Shown here: positions 34,216 through 46,533 of the stretch, piece by piece | Numbering within the stretch: position 1 is the first letter of the stretch | How the letters are laid out: the number at the start of each line of letters is the position of its first letter | DNA from: Batillaria attramentaria | Taxonomy: Eukaryota > Mollusca > Gastropoda > Batillariidae | Assembly: GCA_018292915.2 (NCBI GenBank) | Contig: JACVVK020000054.1 | Span: 1,652,001-1,716,000 of the forward strand | Length of the DNA: 64,000 bases | Direction of reading: 5' to 3' | Notes under the pieces: model-generated | The model's database searches: none | What the model was told of the DNA's origin: nothing | The model's input: only the letters and a program-made list of their open reading frames with translations | Translations under genes and position numbers: made by a program

Positions 34216-35285
34216 ACAGACCTTGAGATCCACACGCATCGATCCAGTGGGGTACTACGTAAGTCGTTTTCTTCTCTGACATACATTGTGCAAGAGCCGC
34301 ACTAAGAGCCAACCTACAATTTGTGTGAAAAGCCAGTCCCTGTACCAAGTTCAGATCGTCCCGCGTCCCGCGTGGAACGTGTGGTTGTGGGTCTATACTG
34401 GAGAGATGAATAATGTAACAGGGCTGTGGCAGCCATGATGGATTGAAACTGCACCACGGCGTCAGATTGCTGGCACGGGAAACAGGAATGATCCAGCCCA
34501 TAGATTTTTTCTCTAGTTTTTTTTTTTCTTTCTTTCTTTATCCCCTTTTTTGTTTGGGGTAGGGAGGAAGAATCAGAATGAGAGGAGACGTTGTGGAATT
34601 TTCGGTGGTAGTGTAGTAAAGCTGTCAGAGATTTTCTCATTTAACTCTCTCTATGCTGAGGTCCCCAATTTTTTTAGGCCCTCACATTCATAGTGTTGGG
34701 CTGCGGAGATCCGACTCGTGGGATCACGATTAAAAAAAAAAAATTCTCAGTCGTGACATTGAGTGCGGAACTAGATACAGCGCTAGCAAAACGGGTTTCT
34801 ACCAGTCAAAGGGAAGCAAGCATCTGTCAGTATGCAACTGGGAAAAACTCGCAGCATAGAGAGAGTTAAATTACAATTGAAATTTTGAAGGACCTGACTT
34901 GAATCCGATGTGTAACATAGTAGGACTGTTCGAGATTTCCTCAGTGAAATGAAAGAAATCATTATATGAGGATCCAACTCAGGCAGTGACTATAATGTTC
35001 TGAATCAAAGCACTGTTTGGAAAGCTGTTAGGTGGTGGATGAATGGTTCGGTGAATGTTTTGACGTTGCGCGTCTGTTACGCGCCACAAAAGTGATTTTC
35101 CAAGACAGGGGAAAAGATCTGTAGGAACTCCGATCGTGTCCGAATTCGAACCCAAAACTTTGTGATCTTGAATCGAATGCAAGGTATAAGACATTCCGAT
35201 AAATGGAAACGTTTAGAGAGGTTTTATGTTAGTTTGATGTTTCAATGGCATCATGCCACAGTGTGACAGTTTGGTATGTTTCCTC
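34216..35285. other. Intergenic sequence; possible tRNA-like relic near 35.15 kb
   Basis: On the minus strand GGGTTCGAATTCGG (about 35135-35150) resembles a B box, with no convincing A box. Otherwise nothing is supported. Confidence 0.35.
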
Positions 35286-35641
35286 GGAAGCATGTCTATG
35301 TTCCCCAAGGTTTATGTTCCCGCAGGTCTATGTTCCTACAGCAGCCCTAACCCTACTCCTAAGCTAAACCTGAGCATGTAATGAAAGGAGGAATATATAT
35401 AGAATATCTATAGAAGGAATATAGAGCCGGGAACATAGACCTGGAGGAACACAGACCTGGAGGAACACAGATCTACAGTAACATAGACCTGGAGGAATAT
35501 AGACCTAGAGGAACATAGACCTGGAGGAACACAGACCTAGAGGAACATAGACCTGGACTGAAGAACACAGACCTAGAGTAACATAGACCTGGAAGAACAT
35601 AGACCAAGCGAAATATAGGCCTAGAAGAACATAGGGTTGAT
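35286..35641. repeat. 16-bp minisatellite with inverted partner
   Basis: From about 35430 to 35641 roughly 13 units of the GGAACATAGACCTGGA type occur. Upstream at about 35290-35340 three units run in the opposite orientation (TCTATGTTCC, TTTATGTTCC, GTCTATGTTCC). The two arms could pair around an ~90-base spacer. Confidence 0.9.
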
Positions 35642-37904
35642 CCCATCTTCTACACACTTGTGCAATACCATTTCGAAGACGACTAAACTTGCTTTAGACT
35701 GAATGAAAATCTTAAAAACAATACCTAACGAACGTAGAAAACACGGTAATATGCTTTAGTCAAGCCACCGCGAAACATTTCCCGGTTTCTTTTTTAAAAC
35801 AAACTAATTTAGAGAATCTATCGTTTTGTCTTCTGCTTGTTTTGCGTTGTTTCGGCACCTCAGAGTAAAAACAACAGAACATCCAGACAGCCCAACAACA
35901 CGGGAAAGGTGAAACCCAAAACAACGGGAGTCACAGACAGATGTTAAAACGATCGGTATGAATACGCAATTCATGAGGGTAAACTGAGCTTTTAGAGCCC
36001 AGAGTCAGGAATAAACGAGAGAGAAAAAAAAATCCCCCTCTCCTTAATTCCCGTCAACAAAGAAGACGTGGAGACGCCAAAAGCCAAGACGAAAGTGAAA
36101 TTCAATGTTAAATCGATGCGTCTGAAGACAGCGGGAAAGATTAAAAACATCGATCGGAATTCTTCCAACAAATACTTGGAGTAGCCAGTCTGAGATGTCA
36201 AATCATTTTCATTTTTTATTTTCATGGAGTTCGCTGCGAGACCAGCTGGAGTCGGATATCATCGAAGATGAGATGGACGCCATGGCTGTCATTTTGGTTT
36301 GACAAGAACGTGGGTGTGGGATTACCTCATCTTTGCATTTGTTGCCGCCTCACACCCTCCTCCCCCCCCCCTCTCTCTCTCTCTCTTTTCATTTGACTCG
36401 CGACTTTTCCAACATCGCCTATAACTGTTGCTACTGTAGAGTCCACATGCGGCGCCGCTTCCTCCCTTTATGTAGGTTGTAGCAGTTAATGGCATCAGAC
36501 GCGTGTTACATGTATAAAACGTGTTCAGACGGCTTGTATGTAACATGTATGGGTCTGACCTGGAAACTTGATTCAGCGACCGGCTTTACTTCATATGTTA
36601 CTATGTGAAAGTTTGTGGGGCTCTTAAACCGCAGAAAAATTTGACCTATCCTTTGACTGGCTGAAATTCATTGCGCTGGAGAGGTTTGTTGTTTTTAGTG
36701 GTATCTTACGTACGAATGTCTGTCTTTCTGTGTGTCTTCCTGTCTGTCTTTCTGTCTGTCTTTCTGCCTTTCTGTTGGCCTATCTGTTTGTCTGCAGACC
36801 CTTCTCTCCTGAGGAACTTCCCTCAATCGACAGTTCGCAGTCTCTGTTTTAGTACATAAAAATATGTCAATCTGCTTTGATAAAATATCACTTTTATGCC
36901 GTTGGCTCTTTTTTTTTAAAAACTGTTTGCTCGCGTGAAAAAGATTTCGGCGCTGGTTGGACCGGAGTCGAAAGTAAACTTTGCACAGACTTGATCTTGA
37001 CTATTACTGTCAGTCCCATGTTTCAGCATGCTCATGAACGTAGAAGGATGAACAACTCTAAAATCTGTACTAAGGGTCTACCGTTGCACAACAAACACGA
37101 CGCTGAAAGTATCTTGACCCGTCTAACACTAACGACAAGCCTGAAGGGGGCGCCACAATTTACAGCAACAAAGCCAAACCCGCATCTGTCCCAGAGAAGG
37201 TGAACGGCTAGCCTCGCTCGTGTCAATACTAATTCGCCCAATGGGATGACGCGTTATGCAACAAGGCCGGGCCCCACCGCCCAATAGAGTGACCCGTTAC
37301 GCAATACTATGGCCTCACAGGTGACGTTCGGCGTACCTTTGTGACAAAGCTGCTGTTCACCTGACGCTCCCCACCCTCTCCTTCTCAGTACCCCTACCCT
37401 ACACCCCTACGCCTCGACGCTGTCCACCCACCCTGACCAGTAGTCTGACTCGCCTTGTTCAGTGGAACGTTACCGTGGATTCCAGTTAGCTGTTTCGCAA
37501 ACACCGTCGATAGTCACATGAAAACTTGCCACTCTTTTCAAATCTGAGCCATTCACCGGGGGAACTTCGCTGCTCGAATCGCGGCTGAGTAAATAGTTCT
37601 GAAAGGTTTGAGATTAGAATCGAATTAAGCATCAGCTCAGCCTCTAGGGCTGGCTTTGTGGCGGATATCAGTGAGTAATTGAGAAAACATGTGAATCACA
37701 CGAACAATACAGATCGAGAAAGGTGTACGAAAACTGAACGTGAGGCGAGAAGTCTAAGTGAAAACATCTTAAGTCTAATCAGGCGGATATTTTTTGGCAT
37801 AATCAAATAATATAAATGTACATGACAACCCGACTGAATTTCATCGAACCTAGTAAGTCCTGTCCTCATACCTATTGTCCTGTCTGTGTTAACTGGTTTG
37901 TCAA
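35642..37904. other. Mostly unique sequence, no gene supported
   Basis: A CT patch lies near 36369-36386 and CTGT words at 36720-36795. A small duplication at about 37228-37300 has two copies of CGCCCAAT(G/A)G(G/A)ATGAC-like sequence. Frames are short. Confidence 0.4.
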
Positions 37905-37978
37905 GTCCACTAATTATGTGGTGGAAGAGGACGTTAAACCCCCAAACACCCACCAACCCCACCCACATCCACCCACCC
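37905..37978 (+). mobile_element. SINE-A 3' fragment
   Basis: GTGGTGGAAGAGGACGTTAA and CCCCCAAACACCCACC are the last part of SINE-A; head and body are absent. Confidence 0.75.
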
Positions 37979-37984
37979 CTCAAA

Positions 37985-38378
37985 TCCAATAATAAAGTAT
38001 TGTATAGGCGCTTTACCCAATTTCATGAATCGGCTCAAAGCGCCGCGAACTGAACCCAACACGCACGCTCACGTGAATCACACGCATTCTCTCACACACT
38101 GGACATAAACACATTACAATCACGTGGTGCGAAGGGTCAGCTCAGCTATTTAAATTTCGGAATTTTAGAATTGCATTTATTTATCAAATTTGGTGGGCTG
38201 AACATTTCCAAAGCAGAGGGGGAGGAAGCCGGAGTACCCGGAGAGAATCCCCGACGGTCGGCCCGAATGAACGGTGCCACATAACAGAAGGAACAATTCT
38301 TTTCACCGAGTGGGACTCAAACCCCTTGGCCTCTTGCATTGGCGAGAAGTCTCTTAACCACTAGACCACCGACCGCCT
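37985..38378 (-). mobile_element. SINE-B, near full-length copy
   Basis: Same landmarks as the 29.6 kb copy: GTATAGGCGCTTTACCCAAT, AGCAGAGGGGGAGGAAGCCG, and a tRNA-like head whose minus strand reads GGCGGTCGGTGGTCTAGTGG. The TTA tail is short. The B box has changes (plus strand GTGGGACTCAAACCCC). Confidence 0.88.
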
Positions 38379-38441
38379 CCACTATGTATCCTTGTGTCCC
38401 TTTTTCGTACGCGAGTGCGCATTTAGTTTTGTCGCCCCGTC

Positions 38442-38600
38442 GGGGAGCCAGGATAGCCGAATGGTAGAGCGTAGGACTCTCAATGCTCGGGTCGTGAGTT
38501 CGAATATTTGTGCTGGCCTTTTTCTCGTTGTCCCGTCTTTGATATCACCCTTACGTGGTGGAAAAGGGCGTTAAACTCCTAAACATCCATCCACCCACCC
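38442..38600 (+). mobile_element. SINE-A copy with a 17-bp internal deletion
   Basis: The A box is present (AGCCGAATGGTAGAGCG). After GAGTTCGAAT the usual CCCGGCTGGGGCCAAAT is missing and ATTTGTGCTGG follows, removing part of the T-arm region. The tail is intact. Confidence 0.88.
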
Positions 38601-40649
38601 AAAAATCTCCCTTCAATTTTACCACAACCCCTCTAACCCCCCTCCCGCTACCAGTCTCCATCAACCCCCATTTTCATAAGAAAAAAAAAATCCTAGGGCG
38701 TATTCAGGTGTACCTTAACAAACCTCAAGTAACGCACACTACACCATAACTTCACTACAAGAACTTCAGCGGGAATAGGGGAGCCTACCTAGCCTACTGC
38801 TGGAAACGTGGCTAGGGCTCTCACTTAACCCCACAGAGCCAAAGAATTCCTCCAATTTTCCACCTGCCCCTCATTCATCAAGCCAGATCGTTGCAGAATC
38901 GACGAGCCGTCACCAGCTTTTTTTATCCGCTTCTCTGAGGGCTTGGTCTCGTACGCCAATGTTTGATAGCGGCCATCTTTGTTTTCTGAGGAGATTTGCT
39001 TATCCGGGGCCTCAGCCCCCTTCCTTCCTTCAGTCATCGGAGGCAGGGGAGGTGATTTTTCACCGTGATATCAAAGGCACGCAACTCTGGTACTGACACA
39101 GGTGCAAAGTGTGATTTTTTTTTCTTTTAAACGGGGTAACGGTTTCGCACCTTCTGTAGAAGAAAAGTCGTTTAAATTCAGTGGGAAAGGTGGGGAGCAA
39201 AGATGAATCTGTTTGATATTAGAGTTACATTCTTTTTGCTGAAACTTTACACAAGCATTTTGTCCGTTTATCCTTTTTGTTGAACGGGTTTGTTGGCTTG
39301 CCAGCGTGTCTGGTCGATTCCCTGATACAATCTGAATAACACCAAGCACCACAATGTTAACTGCGCATGGAATGCTATACACAGACTACACATACACACA
39401 TTTAAACAAGTTAATGAATAAAATTTGTTCCATGTGCTAGCATTGTGCACAGCTCACTGTACACGTTTACCATAGATGCTGACATCAGTGAATATTAAAG
39501 GTAGTTTGGACACGGCCATATAGACACGTGCATTGTCTGCTTCACTGCTTTACTTCATTAATTTACGGTCACTTATAATCTTTGACGTAACGGTACGGGG
39601 AACCTTAGCTGCTATCTGTGATCTATATCCTGTGTTAGGTCTGCCCCTCCATTTTAATTGTTACTCTTAGTACTTGTTTAGCATAGTTAATGTGAGGCAA
39701 TGCCAATGCCTATTTCTTAAATTGTGTTTTAGCCAGTGACTGAGTGTGTGAATGTGTAACGATGGATACATGTATGTCGGTTTTATATTTCCATGGTATG
39801 TTTGTGTATACATGTGTTTTGATTAAGAGGAGCAAAACAAATTCTTCTTAATTGTAACTAAGAAGCGAATAAATTTATCTTATATTATTTTATCTTAAAT
39901 CCGAGCTGGGTGGGGGGAGGGGGGGTGGAGAGGATGGGGGTGGGAGGGGGGAGGTGGTGGGGGGGGGGCGAGGGGGGAGTTTAACCACCTGGAAAATCTA
40001 TTTCAGCTTTAGAAGGTCATTACGCTAACACAAGTATGTGTTTATGAATGTACAATACAGTGGGTAATAGGCGGCATAACACACTTATTTACCACTTCCT
40101 GAACATTCCTAAGCGGTTTTTCCATCAGCAGGGAAACGTTCCAGGTGCTCTGAAAAAGCTGGGAATACTATTTTATCAATGGCTGCATGAGTGTGTTGCC
40201 AAGAAACCCCAGCCTTTGCAATGAGCTCACAGTGAGATAATTAGAGAGTAAAATCCCGTAAAATAAATACCCCCTGTGGAAGGAAGGCTCCGAAACGATC
40301 TTTATTTTTCTTAACCTGCGGCACACAAACCTGCTCTGACGATTTCTTTTCTAAACTACGCTTCCAGTCCCGCCCAACACTTTGTTGCCTGCTACGCCTA
40401 GAAGAAGAGAAGCAACTGTGCGAAATGGATCCTTCTCGATAGCTCAAGGGGAACATTCTGATAAGAAAGAACCTTGGTCGCAAGCAAACAGGCCTCTGAA
40501 GCAGTATTTGTAACGTTGTCAGTGATTTCTCACTGTCTAATCGTGATCATCGTTTGAAACTGCTTAACAGACCCACGTTGGGCTAATAAGCTAACGACGT
40601 TATCTGTCTTCAGAGCAGATTTCGTTTTTCCCCCTTTAAAATGCACTAC
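38601..40649. other. Intergenic sequence, LINE-like end and G-rich tract
   Basis: At about 39700-39900 a stretch ending GCGAATAAATTTATCTTATA plus TTATCTTA words looks like a retrotransposon 3' end. At about 39908-39978 a G-dense tract has several runs of four or more G. No gene is supported. Confidence 0.4.
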
Positions 40650-40820
40650 GGGGAGCCGGGGTGGCCGAGTGGTAGAGTGTTGGACTTCTAATGCTCGGGT
40701 CGTGAGTTCGTATCCCGGTTGGGGCCAAATATTTGTGCTGGCTTTTTCGTCGTTGCCCCGTCTTTGGTATCACCCGTATGTGGTGGAAAAGGACGTTAAC
40801 CCCCCAAACACCCACCCACC
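40650..40820 (+). mobile_element. SINE-A copy, near consensus
   Basis: Complete head, B box (GAGTTCGTATCCCGG), body and tail. Flanks TTTAAAATGCACTAC and CTTAAACTACACTAC form an imperfect target-site duplication. Confidence 0.9.
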
Positions 40821-40862
40821 CTTAAACTACACTACTTCCGTCCGTCCAGGATTTTGTTTTAG

Positions 40863-41118
40863 AAAGGCAAATCACTTCTACGATCCCGGAGCAAAGGGAA
40901 CCAAGTTGCAAGAAATTACACCCTTCTGTTGCTCTCGGATTACCGATCCTAAGCACATCTACCGTTATCTGAAAGAAGGACCTAAGCATGTATCACAAGT
41001 CCTTCGCGCTTTATCCCTTCTACCTGATAACAGCAGATTTGGTCAACTAGAGGCTGAGATACGCTTATCTGACGGAGACAGGGCGCGCTTTATTATTGGT
41101 GTTAATGTGTTAATCTGA
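40863..41118 (+). CDS. Candidate terminal exon, unrecognised
   Basis: An acceptor-like GGATTTTGTTTTAG precedes a frame that runs to TGA at 41116-41118 (about 85 residues). Segments such as DPKHIYRYLKEGPKHVSQVL and EAEIRLSDGDRARF have protein-like composition. The same frame is open back through the SINE-A copy just upstream, giving a 149-codon fusion frame. No domain is recognised and no donor or upstream exon was identified. Confidence 0.3.
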
Positions 41119-41226
41119 CCCCCATCTTAACCTGTTTATACGTGTGTCCGATTTTATCGTTTGCCGAAGAAACCGTCGACTTTTAGCATTAGCTGGGTGG
41201 CAGTTGTGGTATGATTTTCTATACCA

Positions 41227-41480
41227 GCAACATCGTATTTTTTAAATACGTTATTGCTCCTCAAATAACCGAAATTTATCATTTAACTTTAGGACAGCTA
41301 GTAGCTTGTACGTTCTGCCATCTTCGTGGAAAAATATCGCAGGCAACTTAAAGTGACATCGTATTTTTTTCAGTACTCTCTCCAAAAACCCAAATTTCAC
41401 ATAAAAAATATTTATCATCGAAGTTTAAAAAGCTAGTAGCTAATAAGTTTTGCTATCTTAATGGATATCGCGGGCGATAT
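41227..41480. repeat. Tandem duplication, 2 units of ~125 bp
   Basis: ACATCGTATTTTTT starts both units (about 41227 and 41357). Both share AAATTTATCAT/ATATTTATCAT, AGCTAGTAGCT, GCCATCTT/GCTATCTT and ATATCGC(A/G)GGC in order. The units are diverged. Confidence 0.75.
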
Positions 41481-43631
41481 GTCTTAAACTAAAAATAAAA
41501 GCCTCCATCCCTTAAGATTTATGAACTGTTTATGTACGTTAACGCACCAGCTGTTCGGGTGAATTTCAAAGGATTTAAAACTAGGGGAAAAGTCCAAAGC
41601 GTGCTGTACAGCATGCAGAATAATAATAATAAAAAAAAGGAAGAAAGTCGAGCGTATCTTGCAGGAAGCCGCTTTGTTTTCATTGGCACCAGCTGCGGCC
41701 GCTTTGAATCAACTTTAACTGCTTCGCACCGTCGTAAGTTACATAAATTTAAAGTGCTCTACCCTAACCTGCCTCAAGATACATCGATATGATGCCGCAC
41801 GCGCGCATGGCGTGCGCACTCACACCAAAGGAAGCAAACTTCAAGGGAAGGTAATTGCATGAAGATAAATGTGGGCAGGTGTCATCATTCTACACCATAT
41901 CCGTGATTTTATGCATGTGACCTCTGCACTTTTCAAAGAGAGCACAGCATTGGCCGCTTCTAAGTCCGGCCAGTCGCTGAGGGAAAGTGAATAATATATT
42001 TGTAGACCTAGCTCCGGAAGGCAACTCTACTCTGGGAGACAACTCTTACACTAGCAAGAGTTGTCGTTTGCTCAGTTTTTTGGTTTTTTTTATAGAGATT
42101 GCTGCATCCTAATTTCTCATAGAATTTATACGGGACAATAAAATATTATGGATTCAATGTAAAGCGTAGATATTTTGTCCATTACATAAATGTCTCAACA
42201 AAGCCTTCTCACTACGTCTGTCGCTATATAGCATTTGCCATAAAACTGCAAAATTTGTGTTGTATATATAATTGTAAGAAATAAGCCTTTTGTCTTTTGC
42301 CTAATCTCCAACACCGACACCAGTATCACACAAGTCGTTTCTTTGTAGACACCTGTGCACCTTCGCGCAAATCAGATTTCAAGGGAAACAGGATCAGGAC
42401 ATCGCGTCTGCACTACGAACCCAAAGGGACGTAGGAATAACTGTTAAGGGCGCAAGAACGAATTTATTTCTGTCTGTGAATGTGTTTATTTCTCTCGGCA
42501 GGAAGACACAGGAGTGGCGCATCGCTTCTACAGAACATCTGTGATTAAAGGAAGAGAACTCCAGACAAAAATGCAATGAATTCTCTCTCTTTGTATCAGT
42601 CGGAAGGTGTTGAAGAGTTGATTGCAGTGTTGAGTAAGAGGGCCTTTGGGGCTAAGGAGACGTTAGCAGTCTTGGAATAAACCTCAGACCAAAGAAACTA
42701 AAACCAATGAAGCAGACGGGCTCCCTGTTTGTTCGTCCGTCCATCAGTCTCTCTCTCTCTTCTTTTGCCTTTATGCCTTTTGACATGGCAAATGTTTGCG
42801 CCTATGTTTTCTGTTTTCCTTCCTATTTTTCTGTGTTTTGTTTTGTTGTTAATTCACGCTTTCTCCAAATGTATTTTGACAGTGTAGACACCGCGCTTTC
42901 GAAGGGGTCGTTGAAATGTGAAATAATTCTGAGTTCTGAGTTCTCTCTCTCTCTCACCCAACCCTCCTGTCTCTCTCTCTTTCTTTCTCTCAGCAACGAC
43001 AGGTTGAAAATTGACCAAAGCATGACTAAACCTTAAAACGAGAGTTTGGCCAGTGCACTAAGCAGGGAACTCTACACAGCAGGCTAAGATGAAAACTTAT
43101 ATGGACACACATTCTGCGGCACAAACACAGGTAGAGTCAATTGGGTGAGTTTTATGTCGGTTTATAAGCTGCACCCCGTCACCAGCTTAATCAATAAACA
43201 CCAGCATGCAGCATGCAACAACGATTTTTTTTGCAGGTCCCCGCAAACCTGAACAACAAAATGTTGTCATGACAACCCATTCTCCCAACAGCAAAGTCGC
43301 ATCTTGTATTCACAATGACAATATCAATGGATGCTGGTTACCTAAAAACTAGAACAATCCAATACTTCTGGCACGAACCATGTCCTAGAGAACAAACGAT
43401 AAGCCAAGGAAACAAAATCCTGCGACATCTGCAGAACAGTGGTATTGACAGTCACGACGTCAGTCTTTGGCCCTTAAAAAAAAGAGAGAGAGAAAAAAAA
43501 AAAAAGAAGAAGAAGAAGAAAAAAAAGAGAGAGCACAATCCAATACTTGCGACACAAATCCTGTCCTGTGCAGAACAACAGATAAGTCCAGAAAGTTCAC
43601 AAGCGTCAACTACCAATCATGTCTGCTGGTG

Positions 43632-43632
<1 letters not shown>
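41481..43632. other. Mostly unique sequence, no gene supported
   Basis: GGGACAATAAAATATTATGG near 42132 could be a 3' end signal. CT patches lie near 42749-42765 and 42940-42990, with an A/G-rich run at 43485-43530. No convincing coding frame. Confidence 0.4.

Positions 43633-43679
<47 letters not shown>
43633..43679. repeat. (CA)n microsatellite
   Basis: CA run followed by A-rich and CAA-rich sequence to about 43777. Confidence 0.95.
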
Positions 43680-43682
<3 letters not shown>

Positions 43683-43777
43683 AAAAAAACTAAAACTAAA
43701 AACCTAAAAAAATAACGACCCCCAAAATCAACAACAACAAAAACACAAGCAGCTACAACAACAACAACAACAACAAA

Positions 43778-44207
43778 TCTAAAACAATCCGATATTTGTG
43801 ACAGGAACCAAGTCCCAGTAGAACAAAAGTCACCACACACAAAACAAAACAAAAAATGTCAACGTCAACTGCAAAACTTTTGCAAGCAAAGCATTTGTCT
43901 TCGACCAGCTGACGTCGTACCCCGGGTGCAAGTGACTGCACGCGCATCTAAATGCCACGAGACAGGTCCCACAAAACAAATCGATGCTTTTCAAATGCCA
44001 GAGCTGCATGATGCGACCCGTGTCCTCAATTGCTCGGGGATGAGCGTCCTGGGACATGGCTTTCTCGCCGTCACCGGTAATTTGATCAGCCCAGGTGCAA
44101 GAGATGGGTGGGGCTAAAGTATGCAACACTAACCACCAACCCATGTGAGAAGAAGCTGTAAAAGCAGAACACGTAAAGCGGAAGTGTTTTTTTTTTTTTT
44201 TTTAAAC
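43778..44207. other. Intergenic sequence, no gene seen
   Basis: No supported frame; ends in a T run near 44187-44203. Confidence 0.4.
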
Positions 44208-44320
44208 TACTTTATCATCCCTTTCGGGAAATTCAGGCTGCTTCCCCTCGGGGAAGCGCGTCGCCGCGGTGCAGCGCCACCCAATACCTATCCTATATTT
44301 TTTTTGGCAGAAGTTCTGCG
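44208..44320 (+). repeat. Family C repeat
   Basis: GGCTGCTTCCCCTCGGGGAA, GCGCGTCGCCGCGGTGCAGC and GCCACCCAATACC. Shares this order with copies at 20.1, 56.3 and 57.4 kb. Confidence 0.75.
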
Positions 44321-44476
44321 AATGCAGGAAATGAAAATTATTCCAGTTAAAGTTTTAACTTTATTATTCCAGAAACGGACGAATACGGATGAATAAAGAT
44401 AATTATCTTTATCTTTATAACTGTTTTAAAGTTATGACTAATGTCTCTCTCGCCTTTCCTCGTTTTCACCTTCCAG

Positions 44477-44620
44477 AAACACCATCGCAAGCGTGAAAAG
44501 CGTGCAAAGGGAGTGATGGAGCTGTCCGCCTTTTGCAGTTGCTGTTATACAGAGAAATTGGACGGGCATACTTTTGGGTGTCCTGGTGGACGTGTCCTCC
44601 TTGTAGAGGAGTCCGCCTAG
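44477..44620 (+). CDS. Candidate terminal exon, basic segment then Cys-rich tail
   Basis: A strong acceptor (a pyrimidine-rich stretch ending CGTTTTCACCTTCCAG at 44476) opens a 47-codon frame ending TAG at 44618-44620. It starts with the basic segment KHHRKREKRAKG and continues with AFCSCCYTEKLDGHTFGCPG. The phase of the upstream junction is unknown and no upstream exon was found. The lysine/arginine stretch could be a nuclear signal or a cleavage site; this is a guess and the protein is not recognised. Confidence 0.35.
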   Translation, partial: KHHRKREKRAKGVMELSAFCSCCYTEKLDGHTFGCPGGRVLLVEESA

Positions 44621-45231
44621 GCAGGTTTTGCTGTACAGACAATGCCACCAGACCAGCAGAAAAAGAAAGGGAACCTGTCAGCAGAAGTTGTCTCCCCTAC
44701 CAATTCAGAGGTCGCAGGCGTTCACTGGCCAGTGGCGTCTCGGCATCATTTTGACCAAAGAAGTTTCACCAAAAGTTTCCCTCGCGTATGACCATGCAAA
44801 ATTTTGTTGCTAACACAAAGACTAAGACGGCGGTTCGATGAAAGGGTTCTAGTGACAAACGCAGCTAGGACAACTGCATGACTGTGATATTCTGTGCATA
44901 CACGTTTGCCCTTTAGAACAGAAATTGATCCATACACTGACGATTATGACAGAGACGTCAGCGTTATGAAACTGTATCGTTTCAACCTTTCATCGAAAGC
45001 TCAGTGATGCTCACAGTGAACTGTCAAGCCTGCAGACAAGTACAGATCGACAAAATAAATGCGAAGGTACCGACAGTGCAACCAGCAGTTTTAAACACAA
45101 AGAACTTTCAGAGGTTAGAGGCTTTCCACGGATTACAAGAACTAACATTAACAGTCAGTCGCAGGAAAAGCACCAATGAATAACACAGTTATGTCATGTC
45201 TCACTATTCCAAAAACATATTGTTATCTTAC
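44621..45231. other. Unique sequence, possibly downstream part of the minus-strand gene
   Basis: Lies 3' of exon 45477-45232 on the minus strand and so would be intron. A pyrimidine-AG word (CTTGTCTGCAG, minus, near 45030-45040) is followed by early stops in all frames. No further exon is supported. Confidence 0.35.
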
Positions 45232-45477
45232 CTGTGATTGGTCAGATCTGGAGGACTTGGGAACTTTAACGCCTGCGCATAGTTCAAACAGCGTCCCCTT
45301 TCCAAAATGACACTTCAGCCCTTTTTGTTTTGAATGGCGCTGAGATTTCAAGTCACTGTCACTGTCATCCTTGTTCTTGTCTTTCTGATTCTCTTTCTTG
45401 AGTTTTTCTTGGGCGATTCGGTACCTGTGTCTTAGAAACGAGTGGAAGGCGACCATCACTGGCTGATCTTGGAGAAG
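45232..45477 (-). CDS. Internal exon of unrecognised gene (exon b)
   Basis: On the minus strand an AG at 45479-45478 precedes an 82-codon exon in phase 0. It ends ...CAG before the donor GTAAGA (45231-45226), also phase 0. The protein begins LLQDQPVMVAFHSFLRHRY, faintly like the first helices of an RGS-type domain. A highly charged linker (KKENQKDKNKDDSDSD) follows, then KGLKCHFGKGTLFELC. Exon a (46900-46679) ends in the same phase with GTAAGT. The acceptor pyrimidine tract is only moderate. Both exons being open, phase-matched and bounded by canonical donors is the main evidence. Product and symbol unknown. Confidence 0.55.
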
Positions 45478-46221
45478 CTCTTTAAAACAGGATGTGGGAT
45501 CACAATATTATGATTTCATTTGTCGTGTTCGTGTGCTGGAACGCCCGGGAAGCTCAGAGTGAAACCACTGAGAAAACTTTTCGCTACAGATGCACAGCAG
45601 GTGCGTGGTAAGCAGTTACAATGTCCAGTTGGAATGGTTCAAAAGTGCACCACAGACTGACCTTTTCCGTGTCTACAAGAACAGTCGATTTCCTGTGGGC
45701 TACCGCAAACCCCACTCAGAACAACTGCACAAGCGCACAATAAATTACAAAGCGAAGATAAACTGTCCTCGTTTGCTGAAACAACGGAACTGTATGCTAT
45801 CAGCTATCGCAATAATATAGCCTGTCCAAGCTCGTCACCTAGTGAACAAGACCACAACAGTTAGCGCTCTCTGACGAGGTGTCAAGCGTATGTTTGCTTC
45901 AACCTACTGCTCTTCTGAGCTATTGCAACTGTCAATTGTCAGAAAAGTGTTTTATATGCTTGTTTTTCGCGGATTCACGCGAGCTGCATCGATTTGAACA
46001 TTAAGTCTTTTAGGGCCACGAAAGCCTGCCTGCGCTGGAAGGCGTAACAACGCCCATTTATTGGGAAAAGCTTACAAAGACATTGAGAGCGACCTGACAT
46101 TTAAAAACCAACTGGGCCGGAAAACATACTGATCGATTCAAAACTCATGACAGCTATTCCATGTCGCTACTTGTTGGATGCACGACGAACGGATTATTAA
46201 GAAAAATGTTAAATAGTGTTA

Positions 46222-46255
<34 letters not shown>

Positions 46256-46262
46256 TTCCCGT

Positions 46263-46323
<61 letters not shown>

Positions 46324-46481
46324 GAAAAACTTGCATCGGAGACGAAAAGAGTCTGGTAAACGATACAGACAAGCAGAGACCTTCAATTATACGAGTTGTG
46401 AGCAGTTTTAAGCATTTCAACGAAAAAGCTATGACTGTTTCATTGATTTCCTTGATTATCATCAATGATAATATTTTTATG

Positions 46482-46533
<52 letters not shown>

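Noticed and set aside
45232..45477. Naming the exon as an RGS gene
   Set aside because: The resemblance is limited to about 20 residues at the exon start and I could not run a profile search, so no symbol was given.
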